Shown piece after piece: positions 1-7,867 of a stretch of DNA of 64,000 bases. Source of the DNA: Chloroflexota bacterium (lineage in GTDB: Bacteria; Chloroflexota; Dehalococcoidia; Tepidiformales; Tepidiformaceae); NCBI GenBank assembly GCA_016234445.1, contig JACRBT010000001.1:248001-312000 (forward strand), given 5' to 3'. The first letter of the stretch is position 1. Each line of letters opens with the position of its first letter. Under the pieces are notes generated by a model. It saw nothing but the letters and a program-made list of their open reading frames with translations, was not told the DNA's origin and made no database searches. The translations under genes and the position numbers were made by a program.

Positions 1-246
1 CTGGCCGAAGGTGATGGTGTGCGGCTCGGGCCAGGGGAAGGCGAAGCGGACGGTGTCGCCCTTCGCGATGGTGGCGGCCGCCGGGAGGAATTCGTTGACG
101 GCGTAGCCGCTCTGGCCGTCGCCAGCGCGGACGGTGAGGGTGCCGGCAGCGTCGGCGGGACGCGCTCCCATGAGGGCGCCGGGGATCACGACGCAGAGGG
201 CGAGCGCGGCGATGACCGCGATTCTCCGGAAGGCGATGCGGGGCAT
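1..246 (-). CDS. Cupredoxin-like secreted protein, N-terminal part (cut by window edge)
   Basis: The gene starts at the ATG at 246 on the minus strand and runs off the left edge, so only 82 codons are visible. Residues 1-30 form a signal peptide: a basic start (MPRIAFRR), then a hydrophobic stretch ending near a GARPADA cleavage region. The mature part begins with a beta-rich segment (TLTVRAGD...) and reaches a PEPHTITFG motif. That placement of His is typical of the first copper ligand in plastocyanin/azurin-like domains. The remaining ligands (Cys, His, Met) would lie outside the window, so copper binding is inferred. A second cupredoxin domain occurs at the end of the bc operon at 18.4 kb. 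Confidence 0.6.
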   Translation of the reverse strand, partial: MPRIAFRRIAVIAALALCVVIPGALMGARPADAAGTLTVRAGDGQSGYAVNEFLPAAATIAKGDTVRFAFPWPEPHTITFGQ

Positions 247-359
247 GGGTCGAGCAAGCAAGATACGGCTCCAGGACAAGAAGTTCGAAGCGCGATGCGC
301 TCCGAATGGGAGATTCTACGCCGGAGTTCGTTGGGGTATAGCGAACGACTTCACACTGG

Positions 360-1379
360 CTAAGGCGGGCGGGAAGGCGCGGCATTCCACTCGCCGGCAG
401 ACGGGACCCCGTGGGAACCCGTCGCCAGCCGGACACTCGTGAGGATGGCGCGCTCGACCGCGCGCACGGCGAGGATGCCCACGGTGAGGGCGTCGTCCGC
501 GCTGACCTCGAGGTGTCCCATCGAAATCGCGAAGGCGATGTCGCCGTCGGCGAAGGTGTGGACGGGCATGATGGCGCGCGCGAACCCGTCGTGGGCCTGC
601 ACCGCGACCCGCTGGAGCTGGTGGTGGTCGATGGCGGCGTTGGTCGCGACGACGGCGAGGGTGGTGTTCTGGAGGAGCATGGCTTCCATCTGGGCGGTGC
701 GCCGGGACATCGCCTCCGGGAGGCCGATGAACCCGCCGCCGCCGGCCCGGGGGCCAGCGACGAGGGCGCCCGTGGCGGGGTCGAAAACATGCCCGGCGGC
801 GTTGGTGGCGACGATCGCCCCAACGGTGATCCCCCGGGGACCGACAAGGCTTGCCGTCCCGATGCCGCTCTTGAGGCAGCGTTCGGGGCCCAGCATCTTC
901 GCGACCGTCGCTCCCGTCCCCGCGCCGACGCTCCCCTGGGCGACGGTACCGGCGGTCGCCCGCGAGGCCGCGCGGTAGCCGGCGTCCGCGTCCGGGAAGG
1001 CGACGGCGCGGCCGATGCCAAGGTCGAAGAGGACCGCGCTGGAGACGATCGGGACCTTCCTGACCGTGGTGGGGAAGCCGATCTCGTGTTCGGCGCACCA
1101 GCGCATCACGCCGTCGGCGGCTGCCAGGCCGAAGGCGCTGCCCCCGGCGAGGACAACCGCGTGGCACTTCCGCACCGCGTTCGCCGCGCCAAGGACATCT
1201 GTTTCGCGGCTCCCGGGGGCGCCCCCGCGGATGTCGACGGCGGCAGCGGTGCTCCCTTCGCAGAGGACCACCGTGCAGCCGGTCGCCCCGCGGCGGTTGG
1301 TCCAGTGGCCCACGCGGATGCCCGCGACGTCGGTGATGGCGTCGCGCTTGCCCGGCCGCCAGTCGGCGGGGTGCTCCAT
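360..1379 (-). CDS. P1 family (S58) peptidase, DmpA/NylC-like
   Basis: 339 residues matching the DmpA/NylC family of N-terminal nucleophile hydrolases (L-aminopeptidase/D-esterase, 6-aminohexanoate-oligomer hydrolase). The N-terminus ITDVAGIRVGHWT and the glycine-rich LAGGSAFGLAAADGV segment (about residues 77-91) are family hallmarks. Near residue 238 an NTTLAVVATNA motif matches the autocleavage site; in NylC cleavage lies between Asn and Thr and exposes the Thr nucleophile. The predicted nucleophile here is Thr239, by analogy. The gene lies 9 nt downstream of mutM on the same strand and is probably co-transcribed with it. The natural substrate cannot be read from sequence. No signal peptide is visible, so it is probably cytoplasmic. 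Confidence 0.85.
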   Translation of the reverse strand: MEHPADWRPGKRDAITDVAGIRVGHWTNRRGATGCTVVLCEGSTAAAVDIRGGAPGSRETDVLGAANAVRKCHAVVLAGGSAFGLAAADGVMRWCAEHEIGFPTTVRKVPIVSSAVLFDLGIGRAVAFPDADAGYRAASRATAGTVAQGSVGAGTGATVAKMLGPERCLKSGIGTASLVGPRGITVGAIVATNAAGHVFDPATGALVAGPRAGGGGFIGLPEAMSRRTAQMEAMLLQNTTLAVVATNAAIDHHQLQRVAVQAHDGFARAIMPVHTFADGDIAFAISMGHLEVSADDALTVGILAVRAVERAILTSVRLATGSHGVPSAGEWNAAPSRPP

Positions 1380-1388
1380 GGCGTGATT

Positions 1389-2228
1389 CTACGACGGCCG
1401 GCGGCGGGCGCGCGGCTGGCACCCGGGGCAGTAGTGGGTCGCCCGGCCGCCGATGACAGTGCGGGCGATCGCGGTGCCGCAGGCGTAGCAGGGCTTGCCC
1501 GTGCGCCGGAAGACCTGGACGTACATGTGCTGGGACCCCTGTTGGCCCATCGCGTCCACGTAATCCTTGAAGCTGGCGCCGCGGTTGGCGATGCCGCGTT
1601 CGAGGACGGCCCTGCAGGCGGCATGCAGCCTCGCGGTCGCGGCTGTCCCGACGGCACCTGCGGGTGTGTCCGGGCGGATGCGGGCTTCGAAGAGGGCCTC
1701 GTCGACGTAGATGTTCCCGAGCCCGGACATGCGACGCTGATCGAGCAGGACCGACTTCACCGGGGCCGACCTCCCGGAAAGCGCCGCCCGGAAATCGCGG
1801 AGGGTGAAGGCCGCGTCGATGGGCTCAGGGCCGAGCTTCCCCACGACCTCGCTGACGTCCTCGACGATGCGCCACGTACCGAACTTGCGGAGGTCGCTCC
1901 AGCGCAGGTCGTGGCCGTCGTCGAGCATGAGTCTCGCCCGCTCATACTGCTCTACCGGCGCGGTGGATTCGCGCCACAGCAGGCGGCCGGTCATCCGCAG
2001 GTGGGCGACGAAGGTGCGGCCGTCGTCGAGGCCGAAGAGGAGGTACTTCCCGCGGCGGCCGAGGGAGACAAAGGTCCGGCCGGCGAGCTGCGCCCGGAGC
2101 GCCTCTATCGGACCCGGGAAGAGGAGGTGGAGGGTGCCCGGGTCGACGTCGAGGGCGACGACGCGGCGGCCGACGACCAGCGGTTCGAGGTCGCTGCGGA
2201 TGGTCTCGACTTCGGGGAGTTCGGGCAT
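1389..2228 (-). CDS. mutM: Formamidopyrimidine-DNA glycosylase (Fpg/MutM)
   Basis: 279 residues, the usual Fpg length. It excises oxidised purines such as 8-oxoguanine and nicks the abasic site. The start MPELPEVET gives the catalytic Pro2 and Glu3 after Met removal; a GRRGKYLLF segment carries the conserved Lys of the N-terminal domain. The C-terminus has the four-cysteine zinc finger (CYACGTAI...HYCPGC). It is divergent from ruvA, with a 50-bp shared upstream region, and is followed closely by the P1 peptidase gene. With mutY (26.5 kb) and nth (40.9 kb) it completes a set of base-excision glycosylases in this window. Identification is firm. Confidence 0.96.
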   Translation of the reverse strand: MPELPEVETIRSDLEPLVVGRRVVALDVDPGTLHLLFPGPIEALRAQLAGRTFVSLGRRGKYLLFGLDDGRTFVAHLRMTGRLLWRESTAPVEQYERARLMLDDGHDLRWSDLRKFGTWRIVEDVSEVVGKLGPEPIDAAFTLRDFRAALSGRSAPVKSVLLDQRRMSGLGNIYVDEALFEARIRPDTPAGAVGTAATARLHAACRAVLERGIANRGASFKDYVDAMGQQGSQHMYVQVFRRTGKPCYACGTAIARTVIGGRATHYCPGCQPRARRRPS

Positions 2229-2278
2229 CGGTTCAGGGTACAGGGGACACTCGCGAGGTTACAGGCGATACTGCGGGC

Positions 2279-2941
2279 GTGATTACCCACCTCCAGGGCC
2301 AGCTGGCGCGGATGGACCTCGCGGGGCCGGTCGTCGAGATCGACGTCAGCGGCGTCCGGTACGAAGTGCTCGTGCCGCTCTTCCTCTGGCCGGAACTCCA
2401 GGCGCTTGCGGGCGAAGCTGACCTCTCCGGGGAAGGAGCACGCCCGGCGGTGGGCCTCCACATCTACTACTGGGCGACGGCCAACCAGCCGGTGCCGGTG
2501 CTTGTCGGGTTCATGCGGCGCGCCGAACGGGACTTCTTCCGCAAGTTCACGACGGTGGAGGGGATTGGCCCGACGAAGGCGGCGAAGGCGATGAACGTCT
2601 CCGTCAGCACCATCGCCCGGGCGATCGAACAGGAAGACCGGGCGACGCTGACCCGGCTCCCTGGGATCGGCGCCCGCGGGGCCGACAAGATCATCGCCAG
2701 CCTGCGCGGGAAGGTCGCCGCCGAGGCTGCCATGCACGACAGCGGCATCGCTCAGCCGGTGGACACGAAGCGGCTGGAGCACGGCCGGGTGGTCGCTGAC
2801 GCGGTCGAAGCGGTCTCGGCGCTGGGCTACAACCGCGCCGAGGCGAAGCGCTGGGTCGACGAGGTGATGGAGGCGGACGCGGCCCTCGACACGGTGGAGA
2901 CGGTTACGCTGGCGGTCCTGCGGCGGCGGGGGGCGGGGTGA
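2279..2941 (+). CDS. ruvA: Holliday junction branch migration protein RuvA
   Basis: 220 residues starting at GTG 2279. The N-terminal OB-fold begins MITHLQGQLARMD and contains GVRYEVLVP, as in RuvA. Two helix-hairpin-helix motifs follow: VEGIGPTKAAKAM (about 99-111) and LPGIGARGADKI. A C-terminal helical region (about 165-212) fits domain III, which contacts RuvB. RuvA tetramers bind four-way junctions and load the RuvB motor. It is slightly longer than the usual 190-205 residues because of an insert after the OB fold (EADLSGEGARPAVG). Neither ruvB nor ruvC is adjacent, so it stands alone here, divergent from mutM. Confidence 0.88.
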   Translation: MITHLQGQLARMDLAGPVVEIDVSGVRYEVLVPLFLWPELQALAGEADLSGEGARPAVGLHIYYWATANQPVPVLVGFMRRAERDFFRKFTTVEGIGPTKAAKAMNVSVSTIARAIEQEDRATLTRLPGIGARGADKIIASLRGKVAAEAAMHDSGIAQPVDTKRLEHGRVVADAVEAVSALGYNRAEAKRWVDEVMEADAALDTVETVTLAVLRRRGAG

Positions 2942-2993
2942 GGGCGGGAAGCCGGAGACTACGGCCGTGCCCGGGACAGACGGCGACGAATGT

Positions 2994-3425
2994 CTAGGGC
3001 CGGGCGGCCATCCAAATCATCCCTGTGTCACACGACTCCGCTGGAGGGATCGCCCACCCGATCGACCCGGCGGGGACTCCGCTTTCGCCACCCCCGACCC
3101 GGGCTTCGGCCCCGACCCGGTACGTTGCACCCGGGATGCTCACGGCACGCTCATCCTCATCCCACGACGTGCCCTCGACGCCAAAGGCCACAAACCACCG
3201 CCCGGGCGCGTTAGTCGAGTCCACGTACAGGCAGGGACCATCCTGGACGAACGTGCCGTCCAGCCTCGCGTCGTCTTCGTTCCACTCGCCGGCATAGAGG
3301 GCGAGGGGCACGGGCGGCTCTTTGCCTCCGCACGCGCTCTCTGCCCAGAGAGCGACCACCGCAATGACCGCGAGGGCGGACACGACCGTCGTCGAAAGGA
3401 GGGGTGTGTGGACGTGCTTCTTCAC
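2994..3425 (-). CDS. Hypothetical lipoprotein
   Basis: 143 residues. The N-terminus is a lipoprotein signal: MKKH, a hydrophobic stretch (residues 13-28), then AESAC as a probable lipobox with Cys32, followed by GGKEPP. The mature domain is about 110 residues, rich in Gly, Asp and Trp, with two further cysteines (in DGPCLYVD and ESCDTGM) that could form a disulphide. I do not recognise the family. It is convergent with ruvA and divergent from the DsbA-like gene across a 429-bp gap. Surface location is inferred from the lipobox; no function is proposed. Confidence 0.6.
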   Translation of the reverse strand: MKKHVHTPLLSTTVVSALAVIAVVALWAESACGGKEPPVPLALYAGEWNEDDARLDGTFVQDGPCLYVDSTNAPGRWFVAFGVEGTSWDEDERAVSIPGATYRVGAEARVGGGESGVPAGSIGWAIPPAESCDTGMIWMAARP

Positions 3426-3854
3426 TTCCGTGCGCGCGCGATCGTGAGCCGCTCGTATGCTTCAGCCACTCTGGACTCCTCGCGGCGACGCGCTCCGGAC
3501 CTTCGTGCACCCGCCCGCCGGTGCCGGGAGTATGGCCCCCTCGGCCCGGCTTGACGAGATCCTGTTTACCCCTGCCTGAACCACTCCCGGGGGCCACCGA
3601 GTTTCCGGTCCTCGCGCTCCGTGGGTTCCGGGCGTCTCCCGACCGTTGGCTCGTGACGCCATGCGCCCGGCTGGCTCAGAGAGTGCCGCGGGAAGCCTTC
3701 GGATCACTACCTGGGGCGCGTCACGCCGCCCCGGTCCGGCGCGGAGAAGCCTCTCGCGACCCACAACCCGGCGTTCACCAAAACCGGGAAGGCGGCGGTC
3801 AAGCCAGGAGGTGAGCGGTTCGCCCCATGCCTCGCCCGACCCTACGATGGACGG
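3426..3854. other. 429-bp intergenic region without a supported gene
   Basis: This gap lies between the divergent lipoprotein and DsbA-like genes. Open frames cross it on both strands but give low-complexity Arg/Pro/Ser peptides with no recognisable motif. A strong Shine-Dalgarno-like AGGAGGTGAG sits near 3806 with an ATG at 3827, but that frame yields only a short peptide unrelated to the downstream protein. No tRNA or clear hairpin was found. It probably holds promoters for both flanking genes. Confidence 0.4.
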
Positions 3855-4781
3855 GTGGAGAACACGGACCCTCTTTCGGACGGCGACATCCCCGCCGAAG
3901 CATCACCTGAGACGGAGCTTGCGCCTGAACCCGTTGCGGCCCAGCCGGCGACTCTTCGTCGTCAGCCGGCGTGGAGCTACTTCCTCACGCCGATCGCGGT
4001 GGTGATCGGGTCGGTCATCATTGCCGGGGCCATCTGGTACACCGACGACGACCCGCCCGCCAGCGCCGCTGACACCCACGCGGCGTCCATGGCCGGGGAC
4101 GAGAGCGGCGCCGGGATGTCCGTGGCGCCGACCGTCGCCCCATCGTCCTCGGGGGCGACGACGATGCTGGCGACCCTGCTCGCGTATGCGAAGCAACTGG
4201 GGCTGGACCAGGCCAAGTTCCAGCAGTGTCTCGGCAAGCAGGAGACCTCCCAGGCGATCTCGCGCCAGCTGCAACGGGGACAGGCGCTCGGGGTGAACGG
4301 CACACCCACCTTCTTCATCAACAACAAGCGCATCGTCGGCTCGCAACCGGCAGCGATCTTCGACGAAGTCATCGCCGCCGAGCTGAGGGGGAGCCCGACG
4401 ACGCTCGACGGCTACTCGGACGGGATCAGGCAGCTCGCGGCCACGAGCCCGCCACGGTTCGTTATCGAGGCCCAGAAGGTCGATGTCTCGGACGCGGCCA
4501 TCGAAGGGAACCCGGCGGCGCGGGTGATGATCGCGGAGTTCAGCGACTTCCAGTGCCCGTTTTGCCGCCGCTGGACGCAGGATTACCTGAGCAAGATTCG
4601 CGCCAACCTGGGGAACGACGTCGCGCTCGCGTTTCTCCACTTCCCGATCATCTCGATTCACCCGAACGCGGGGAACGCCTCCGCGGGCGCGGTGTGTGCC
4701 GGGGAGCAGGGGAAGTTCTGGCAGATGCACGACCTGCTGTTTTCGAACCAGGACACGTGGGCGAGCCTGAAGGCGAACTGA
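3855..4781 (+). CDS. Membrane-anchored DsbA-like thioredoxin-fold protein with circularly permuted domain order
   Basis: 308 residues from GTG 3855; the start is uncertain because the best ribosome site lies some 45 nt upstream. Residues 41-61 form one transmembrane segment after a Pro/Glu-rich cytoplasmic tail, followed by a low-complexity linker. Residues about 105-178 match the C-terminal half of DsbA-like domains: YAKQLGLD helix, FQQCL, then GVNGTPTFFINNKRIVG with cis-Pro151, and a final helix. Residues about 202-305 match the N-terminal half: AEFSDFQCPFCRRW with active-site Cys234 and Cys237, HFPI, and GKFWQMHDLLFSNQDTWASL. The protein then stops where a normal DsbA would continue into the half that is here placed first. 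The redox role is inferred from CPFC plus the cis-Pro loop. It could be a working permutant or a degraded tandem duplication. Confidence 0.75.
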   Translation: MENTDPLSDGDIPAEASPETELAPEPVAAQPATLRRQPAWSYFLTPIAVVIGSVIIAGAIWYTDDDPPASAADTHAASMAGDESGAGMSVAPTVAPSSSGATTMLATLLAYAKQLGLDQAKFQQCLGKQETSQAISRQLQRGQALGVNGTPTFFINNKRIVGSQPAAIFDEVIAAELRGSPTTLDGYSDGIRQLAATSPPRFVIEAQKVDVSDAAIEGNPAARVMIAEFSDFQCPFCRRWTQDYLSKIRANLGNDVALAFLHFPIISIHPNAGNASAGAVCAGEQGKFWQMHDLLFSNQDTWASLKAN

Positions 4782-4787
4782 GAGGGA

Positions 4788-5189
4788 CTAGTCCGAGAGG
4801 CGGCTGAGGATGTGGTCGACGATGCGGCCGGTGCGGTCGAAGCCGGCGCTGCAGTGGACGAGGACCGGCTTGGGGAGCCGGAGAAACGCCTCCCATGCCT
4901 CTTCATACTGCTCGGGCGTGTAGGGCGTTGTCATGCCGTCGAAGGTCGGCACGTGGGCGACCGCGAACCCGGACTCCCGGTAGTGCAAGAGGAGGCCGCC
5001 GGGCAGCGCCTTCGCGTAGAGCGGCAGCTGGTCGTCGGAGATGAGGCAGATGATGGAGGCGACGCCGAAGTCGCGGGTCTGTTGCACCCAGGCGTCGACT
5101 TCCTCGCGGGGGACGATGAATTCGGGGCCGGGCCGGTAACCCGGCCGTGGGCTGATGGCGAGCAGTCCCTCGCGGATCCAGTACGGCAT
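4788..5189 (-). CDS. Dual-specificity/tyrosine phosphatase-like protein
   Basis: 133 residues with the Cys-based phosphatase loop HCSAGFDRTG (about 112-121), which fits the HCX5R signature with Cys nucleophile and Arg. A likely general acid Asp lies upstream in the PTFDGMTTP segment. Small size and overall layout (WIREGLLAIS start, central VASIICLISDD strand) fit the dual-specificity/cyclin-dependent-kinase-inhibitor-3-like phosphatases found as single domains in bacteria. The substrate could be phosphoprotein or a small molecule. It converges on the DsbA-like gene with a 6-nt gap between stop codons. Confidence 0.75.
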   Translation of the reverse strand: MPYWIREGLLAISPRPGYRPGPEFIVPREEVDAWVQQTRDFGVASIICLISDDQLPLYAKALPGGLLLHYRESGFAVAHVPTFDGMTTPYTPEQYEEAWEAFLRLPKPVLVHCSAGFDRTGRIVDHILSRLSD

Positions 5190-5231
5190 GTGAAAAGTGT
5201 AGCAAGCGGCTCGCCAGCGCTCACGCGGGCG

Positions 5232-6203
5232 TCAGTCGAAGAGCGCCAGCGCCTGCAACAGGGCATCGGCGGCGGCCTGTTCGTGGCGGGCAGCGCGGCG
5301 CAAGGCCATCGCCGCGGCCCGGCGAAGCCCTGGGTTCGCGACGTTGCCGTGGCCGCCGCTGGGAAAGGGGAACAGGGTCAGGAGGGGAGAGAGGGCCGTC
5401 GCCTCTTCCCTGAGGGCGGAGACCGCGGCGGCCAGTGGTCCCGCGAGATCGGGAAGCGCTTCGGCGACGTCGGCGAGGAAGGCGGCGCCGTCGACGCGGG
5501 CCGCCACGAGCACGGCGAGGGTGTAGGCGTTCCCGGCGCGGTCCACTTCCGTGTCGCCATCCATCGCCTCGGCCCAGGCGAGGAGCCCGGCGGTCCCACG
5601 CGGCTGGCCATCGGCGGGCCCATCGCGCCCGGCGAAACACTCGACTGCGGCGCAGAGGGCGCCAGCCACGGTGTCCACGGGGTCGAGCTCGAGCACACCG
5701 GCGGGAGCGAGGAGTTCGATGTCGCCCAGGCCGGAGGGCCAGTCGGCCCATGGCACGGCCGGGCCAAGGTCGCCGGTCAGCAGGTCGTCAACGAGGAATG
5801 CCGCGGCGCCAGCGTCATACCCGTAGACGACGGCGTGTTCGTGGAGGTGGAAGTCCCAGCCAATGAGGGGGCGGCCGGCGTCGAGGTGGGCGGTGGCCCA
5901 GGAAACGGCCTCGCCGCGCGCGGATTCGCCTTGGGGGCCTGGGACGGCGCGGGCCGAGAAGCGCTCCCAGTCGAGCCCGGTGCGGCCGTACCAGCGGGCC
6001 AGGGTCGCGCGGTCATAGTCGGTGGGGCCGCCCGGGAGCGCGGTGACCCCCTCGCGCGTCTGGAGGCAGAAGTGCCAGGCGTGGCCGCTGAGTCCCATGA
6101 CCGCGTGACGGGGAAGCGGCAGCCCCATGAGCCGGAGGACGCCTTCGAGGGCACCCGCGGCGCTGGTCCAGTTTGGGGCAATCCGGGCGCCTTCGATCTC
6201 CAT
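5232..6203 (-). CDS. Uncharacterised protein, possible BtrH/C39-like papain fold
   Basis: 323 residues without signal peptide or membrane segments. The N-terminal half has weak resemblance to BtrH-N/C39-type papain-fold proteins: a start helix (APNWTSAAGALEGVLRLMG), a GLSGHAWHFCL strand, and a His-containing LHEHAVVYGYDAG segment followed by LVDD. The position where the nucleophilic Cys is expected reads NWTSAAG, so catalysis by Cys looks lost or the resemblance is only structural. The C-terminal half is Ala-rich and helical. It sits upstream of the phosphatase on the same strand with a 42-nt gap. Function is unknown; the fold assignment is tentative. Confidence 0.5.
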   Translation of the reverse strand: MEIEGARIAPNWTSAAGALEGVLRLMGLPLPRHAVMGLSGHAWHFCLQTREGVTALPGGPTDYDRATLARWYGRTGLDWERFSARAVPGPQGESARGEAVSWATAHLDAGRPLIGWDFHLHEHAVVYGYDAGAAAFLVDDLLTGDLGPAVPWADWPSGLGDIELLAPAGVLELDPVDTVAGALCAAVECFAGRDGPADGQPRGTAGLLAWAEAMDGDTEVDRAGNAYTLAVLVAARVDGAAFLADVAEALPDLAGPLAAAVSALREEATALSPLLTLFPFPSGGHGNVANPGLRRAAAMALRRAARHEQAAADALLQALALFD

Positions 6204-6309
6204 GGATCGAGTGTAGGGTGCGGGTAATCACGAAGGGAAAGACACCCTGCCTTTCGGCTGGGACAAAGACCCGTAGAATACGGCCTCACACCCCCGGCGG
6301 AGGCGCTTC

Positions 6310-7584
6310 TTGGCAATCACGTGGGAACAGACCACGCTGCCCAACGGCCTGCGCATCGTCACGACGCCGATGCCGACGACGCAGGCCGTCTCGATCAACG
6401 TCTTCGTTGGCGTGGGCTCACGCTCCGAGTCGCAGCACCTGAACGGCATTACGCATTTCCTCGAGCACATGGTGTTCAAGGGGACCGAACGGCGGCCCGA
6501 CGCGATCATGATCGCCCAGGCCATCGAAGGCGCCGGCGGGACGCTGAACGCCTACACGAACAAGGAGTTCACCTGCTACTGGAACATCGTCCCCTATGAC
6601 CGCTTCGAAACGGCGCTGGACGTGGCCGCCGACATGCTCCTCCATTCGAAGCTCGAACAGGAGGAGATCGACCGGGAGCGCACCGTTGTCCAGCAGGAAC
6701 TGAAGCGGAACCACGACAACCCGGGAGCGTGGGCCGGGCGGCTCATCGGGACGGCGATCTACGGCGAACAGCCCCCCGGCTGGGACGTCGGCGGCACGGT
6801 GGAACTGGTCGACCAGTGGCAGCGGCCGGACTTCATCGCGCACATCGAGGAGTGGTACCGGCCCTCGAACGTTGTCCTTTCGGTGGCGGGGAACGTCACC
6901 CACGAACAGGTCGTCCAGCTGGCTGAGCCGCTCTTCCGGGAGATGGAGCCGGGTCCGCTGCCCGGGGTGGTGCCCTTTGACGCGACGATCAGCGGGCTGC
7001 GAGTGGCAACCGACAGCCGCGACATCGACCAGTGCAGCCTCTACCTTGGCCTGCCCATCTTCGGCCGCGACGACCCGGACCGGTTTTCGCTGCGGGTGAT
7101 GAACGACGTGCTCGGGGCCGGGATGTCCTCGCGACTGTTCAAGGAGGTGCGCGAACGCCGTGGCCTGGCCTATTCCGTGGGGTCCGGGTACGGCTTCCTG
7201 AGCGACGCCGGCACCTTCACCATCTCCGCGGGCGTCAACCGCGAGAAACTGAGCGAGACGATCTCGGTGTGCATCCACGAAGCGGAGCGGATGGCGAACG
7301 AGACGGTGCCGGACGAGGAACTTCGCAAGGCGAAGGACCACACGATCGGGCGCTTCCGGCTCTCGCTCGAAACGGCCTATTCGCTTGGCCAGCGCCACGG
7401 CGAACTGCTTATCACGAAGGGCGAGATCGAGTCTGTCGAAGAGGTGGTGGCGAAGGTCGAAGCGGTGACGGCCGGCGATGTCCAGGCGGTGGCGCGGCGC
7501 ATCCTCTCGCGGGACCTGCTGCACGTGTCGGCGGTGGGGCCGAAGCTGGACGAAGACGAGATCGCGGCGGCGCTGGGGGCGTAG
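6310..7584 (+). CDS. M16 family zinc peptidase (processing-peptidase/insulinase-like)
   Basis: 424 residues from a TTG start at 6310 with GGAGG about 8 nt upstream. The inverted zinc motif HXXEH is HFLEH at residues 49-53, and the distal Glu ligand is expected in the ERTVVQQEL helix about 75 residues later. A second, catalytically inactive M16 half follows, with the family RERRGLAYSVGSGYG and LRKAKDHTIGRF segments. Length fits the bacterial single-chain M16B peptidases (YmxG-like), which form homodimeric clamshells and degrade peptides. No signal peptide is seen. It is followed by the toxin-antitoxin pair on the same strand. Confidence 0.9.
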   Translation: MAITWEQTTLPNGLRIVTTPMPTTQAVSINVFVGVGSRSESQHLNGITHFLEHMVFKGTERRPDAIMIAQAIEGAGGTLNAYTNKEFTCYWNIVPYDRFETALDVAADMLLHSKLEQEEIDRERTVVQQELKRNHDNPGAWAGRLIGTAIYGEQPPGWDVGGTVELVDQWQRPDFIAHIEEWYRPSNVVLSVAGNVTHEQVVQLAEPLFREMEPGPLPGVVPFDATISGLRVATDSRDIDQCSLYLGLPIFGRDDPDRFSLRVMNDVLGAGMSSRLFKEVRERRGLAYSVGSGYGFLSDAGTFTISAGVNREKLSETISVCIHEAERMANETVPDEELRKAKDHTIGRFRLSLETAYSLGQRHGELLITKGEIESVEEVVAKVEAVTAGDVQAVARRILSRDLLHVSAVGPKLDEDEIAAALGA

Positions 7585-7636
7585 GCGGGCAGCACGCCGC
7601 TATACTGAGGGAGCGGTCACCCGCGCGGAGGGCAAG

Positions 7637-7867
7637 GTGGAGTTGCGCGAACGGATCACGCACGACGCGGAAGTCATGGGCGGGAAGCCGTGCATTCGCG
7701 GCATGCGCGTGACGGTCGGGACCATCCTCGGCTTGCTGGCGGCCGGGCGACCAGCCACCGAGATCCTCGCCTCATACCCGTACCTTGAGGACGATGACAT
7801 TCGCGCGGCGCTCGCCTACGCCGCCTGGCGGACCGAGGAGAGCGAGCTCCCAGCGTCGTTCGCGTGA
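7637..7867 (+). CDS. DUF433 family antitoxin-like protein
   Basis: 76 residues from GTG 7637, chosen because a GGAGGG ribosome site lies just upstream and the family N-terminus (ITHDAEVMGGKPCIRGMRV) begins soon after; the open frame itself extends further upstream into M16 coding sequence. DUF433 proteins contain a small winged-helix-like DNA-binding fold. The GKPCIRGMRVTV and YPYLEDDDIRAALAYAA motifs are diagnostic. Its stop overlaps the start of the DUF5615 gene by 4 nt. That is the usual arrangement of this toxin-antitoxin type, in which the DUF433 partner neutralises and autoregulates. Confidence 0.88.
   Translation: MELRERITHDAEVMGGKPCIRGMRVTVGTILGLLAAGRPATEILASYPYLEDDDIRAALAYAAWRTEESELPASFA

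Noticed and set aside
411-2282. 623-residue plus-strand ORF opposite the P1 peptidase and mutM
   Set aside because: It mirrors codons of two well-supported minus-strand genes and gives an Asp/Gly/Arg-rich product with no motif; GC-rich third positions keep antisense frames open.
3640-3720. tRNA-like stretch (GGCTGGCTCAGAGAG)
   Set aside because: It has no T-loop TTCGA or acceptor pairing, so no cloverleaf can be built.
3827-3905. Short ORF after AGGAGGTGAG upstream of the DsbA-like gene
   Set aside because: It gives a brief Arg-rich peptide in a different frame from the DsbA-like protein, with no similarity; it may only show that the true start or leader is unclear.
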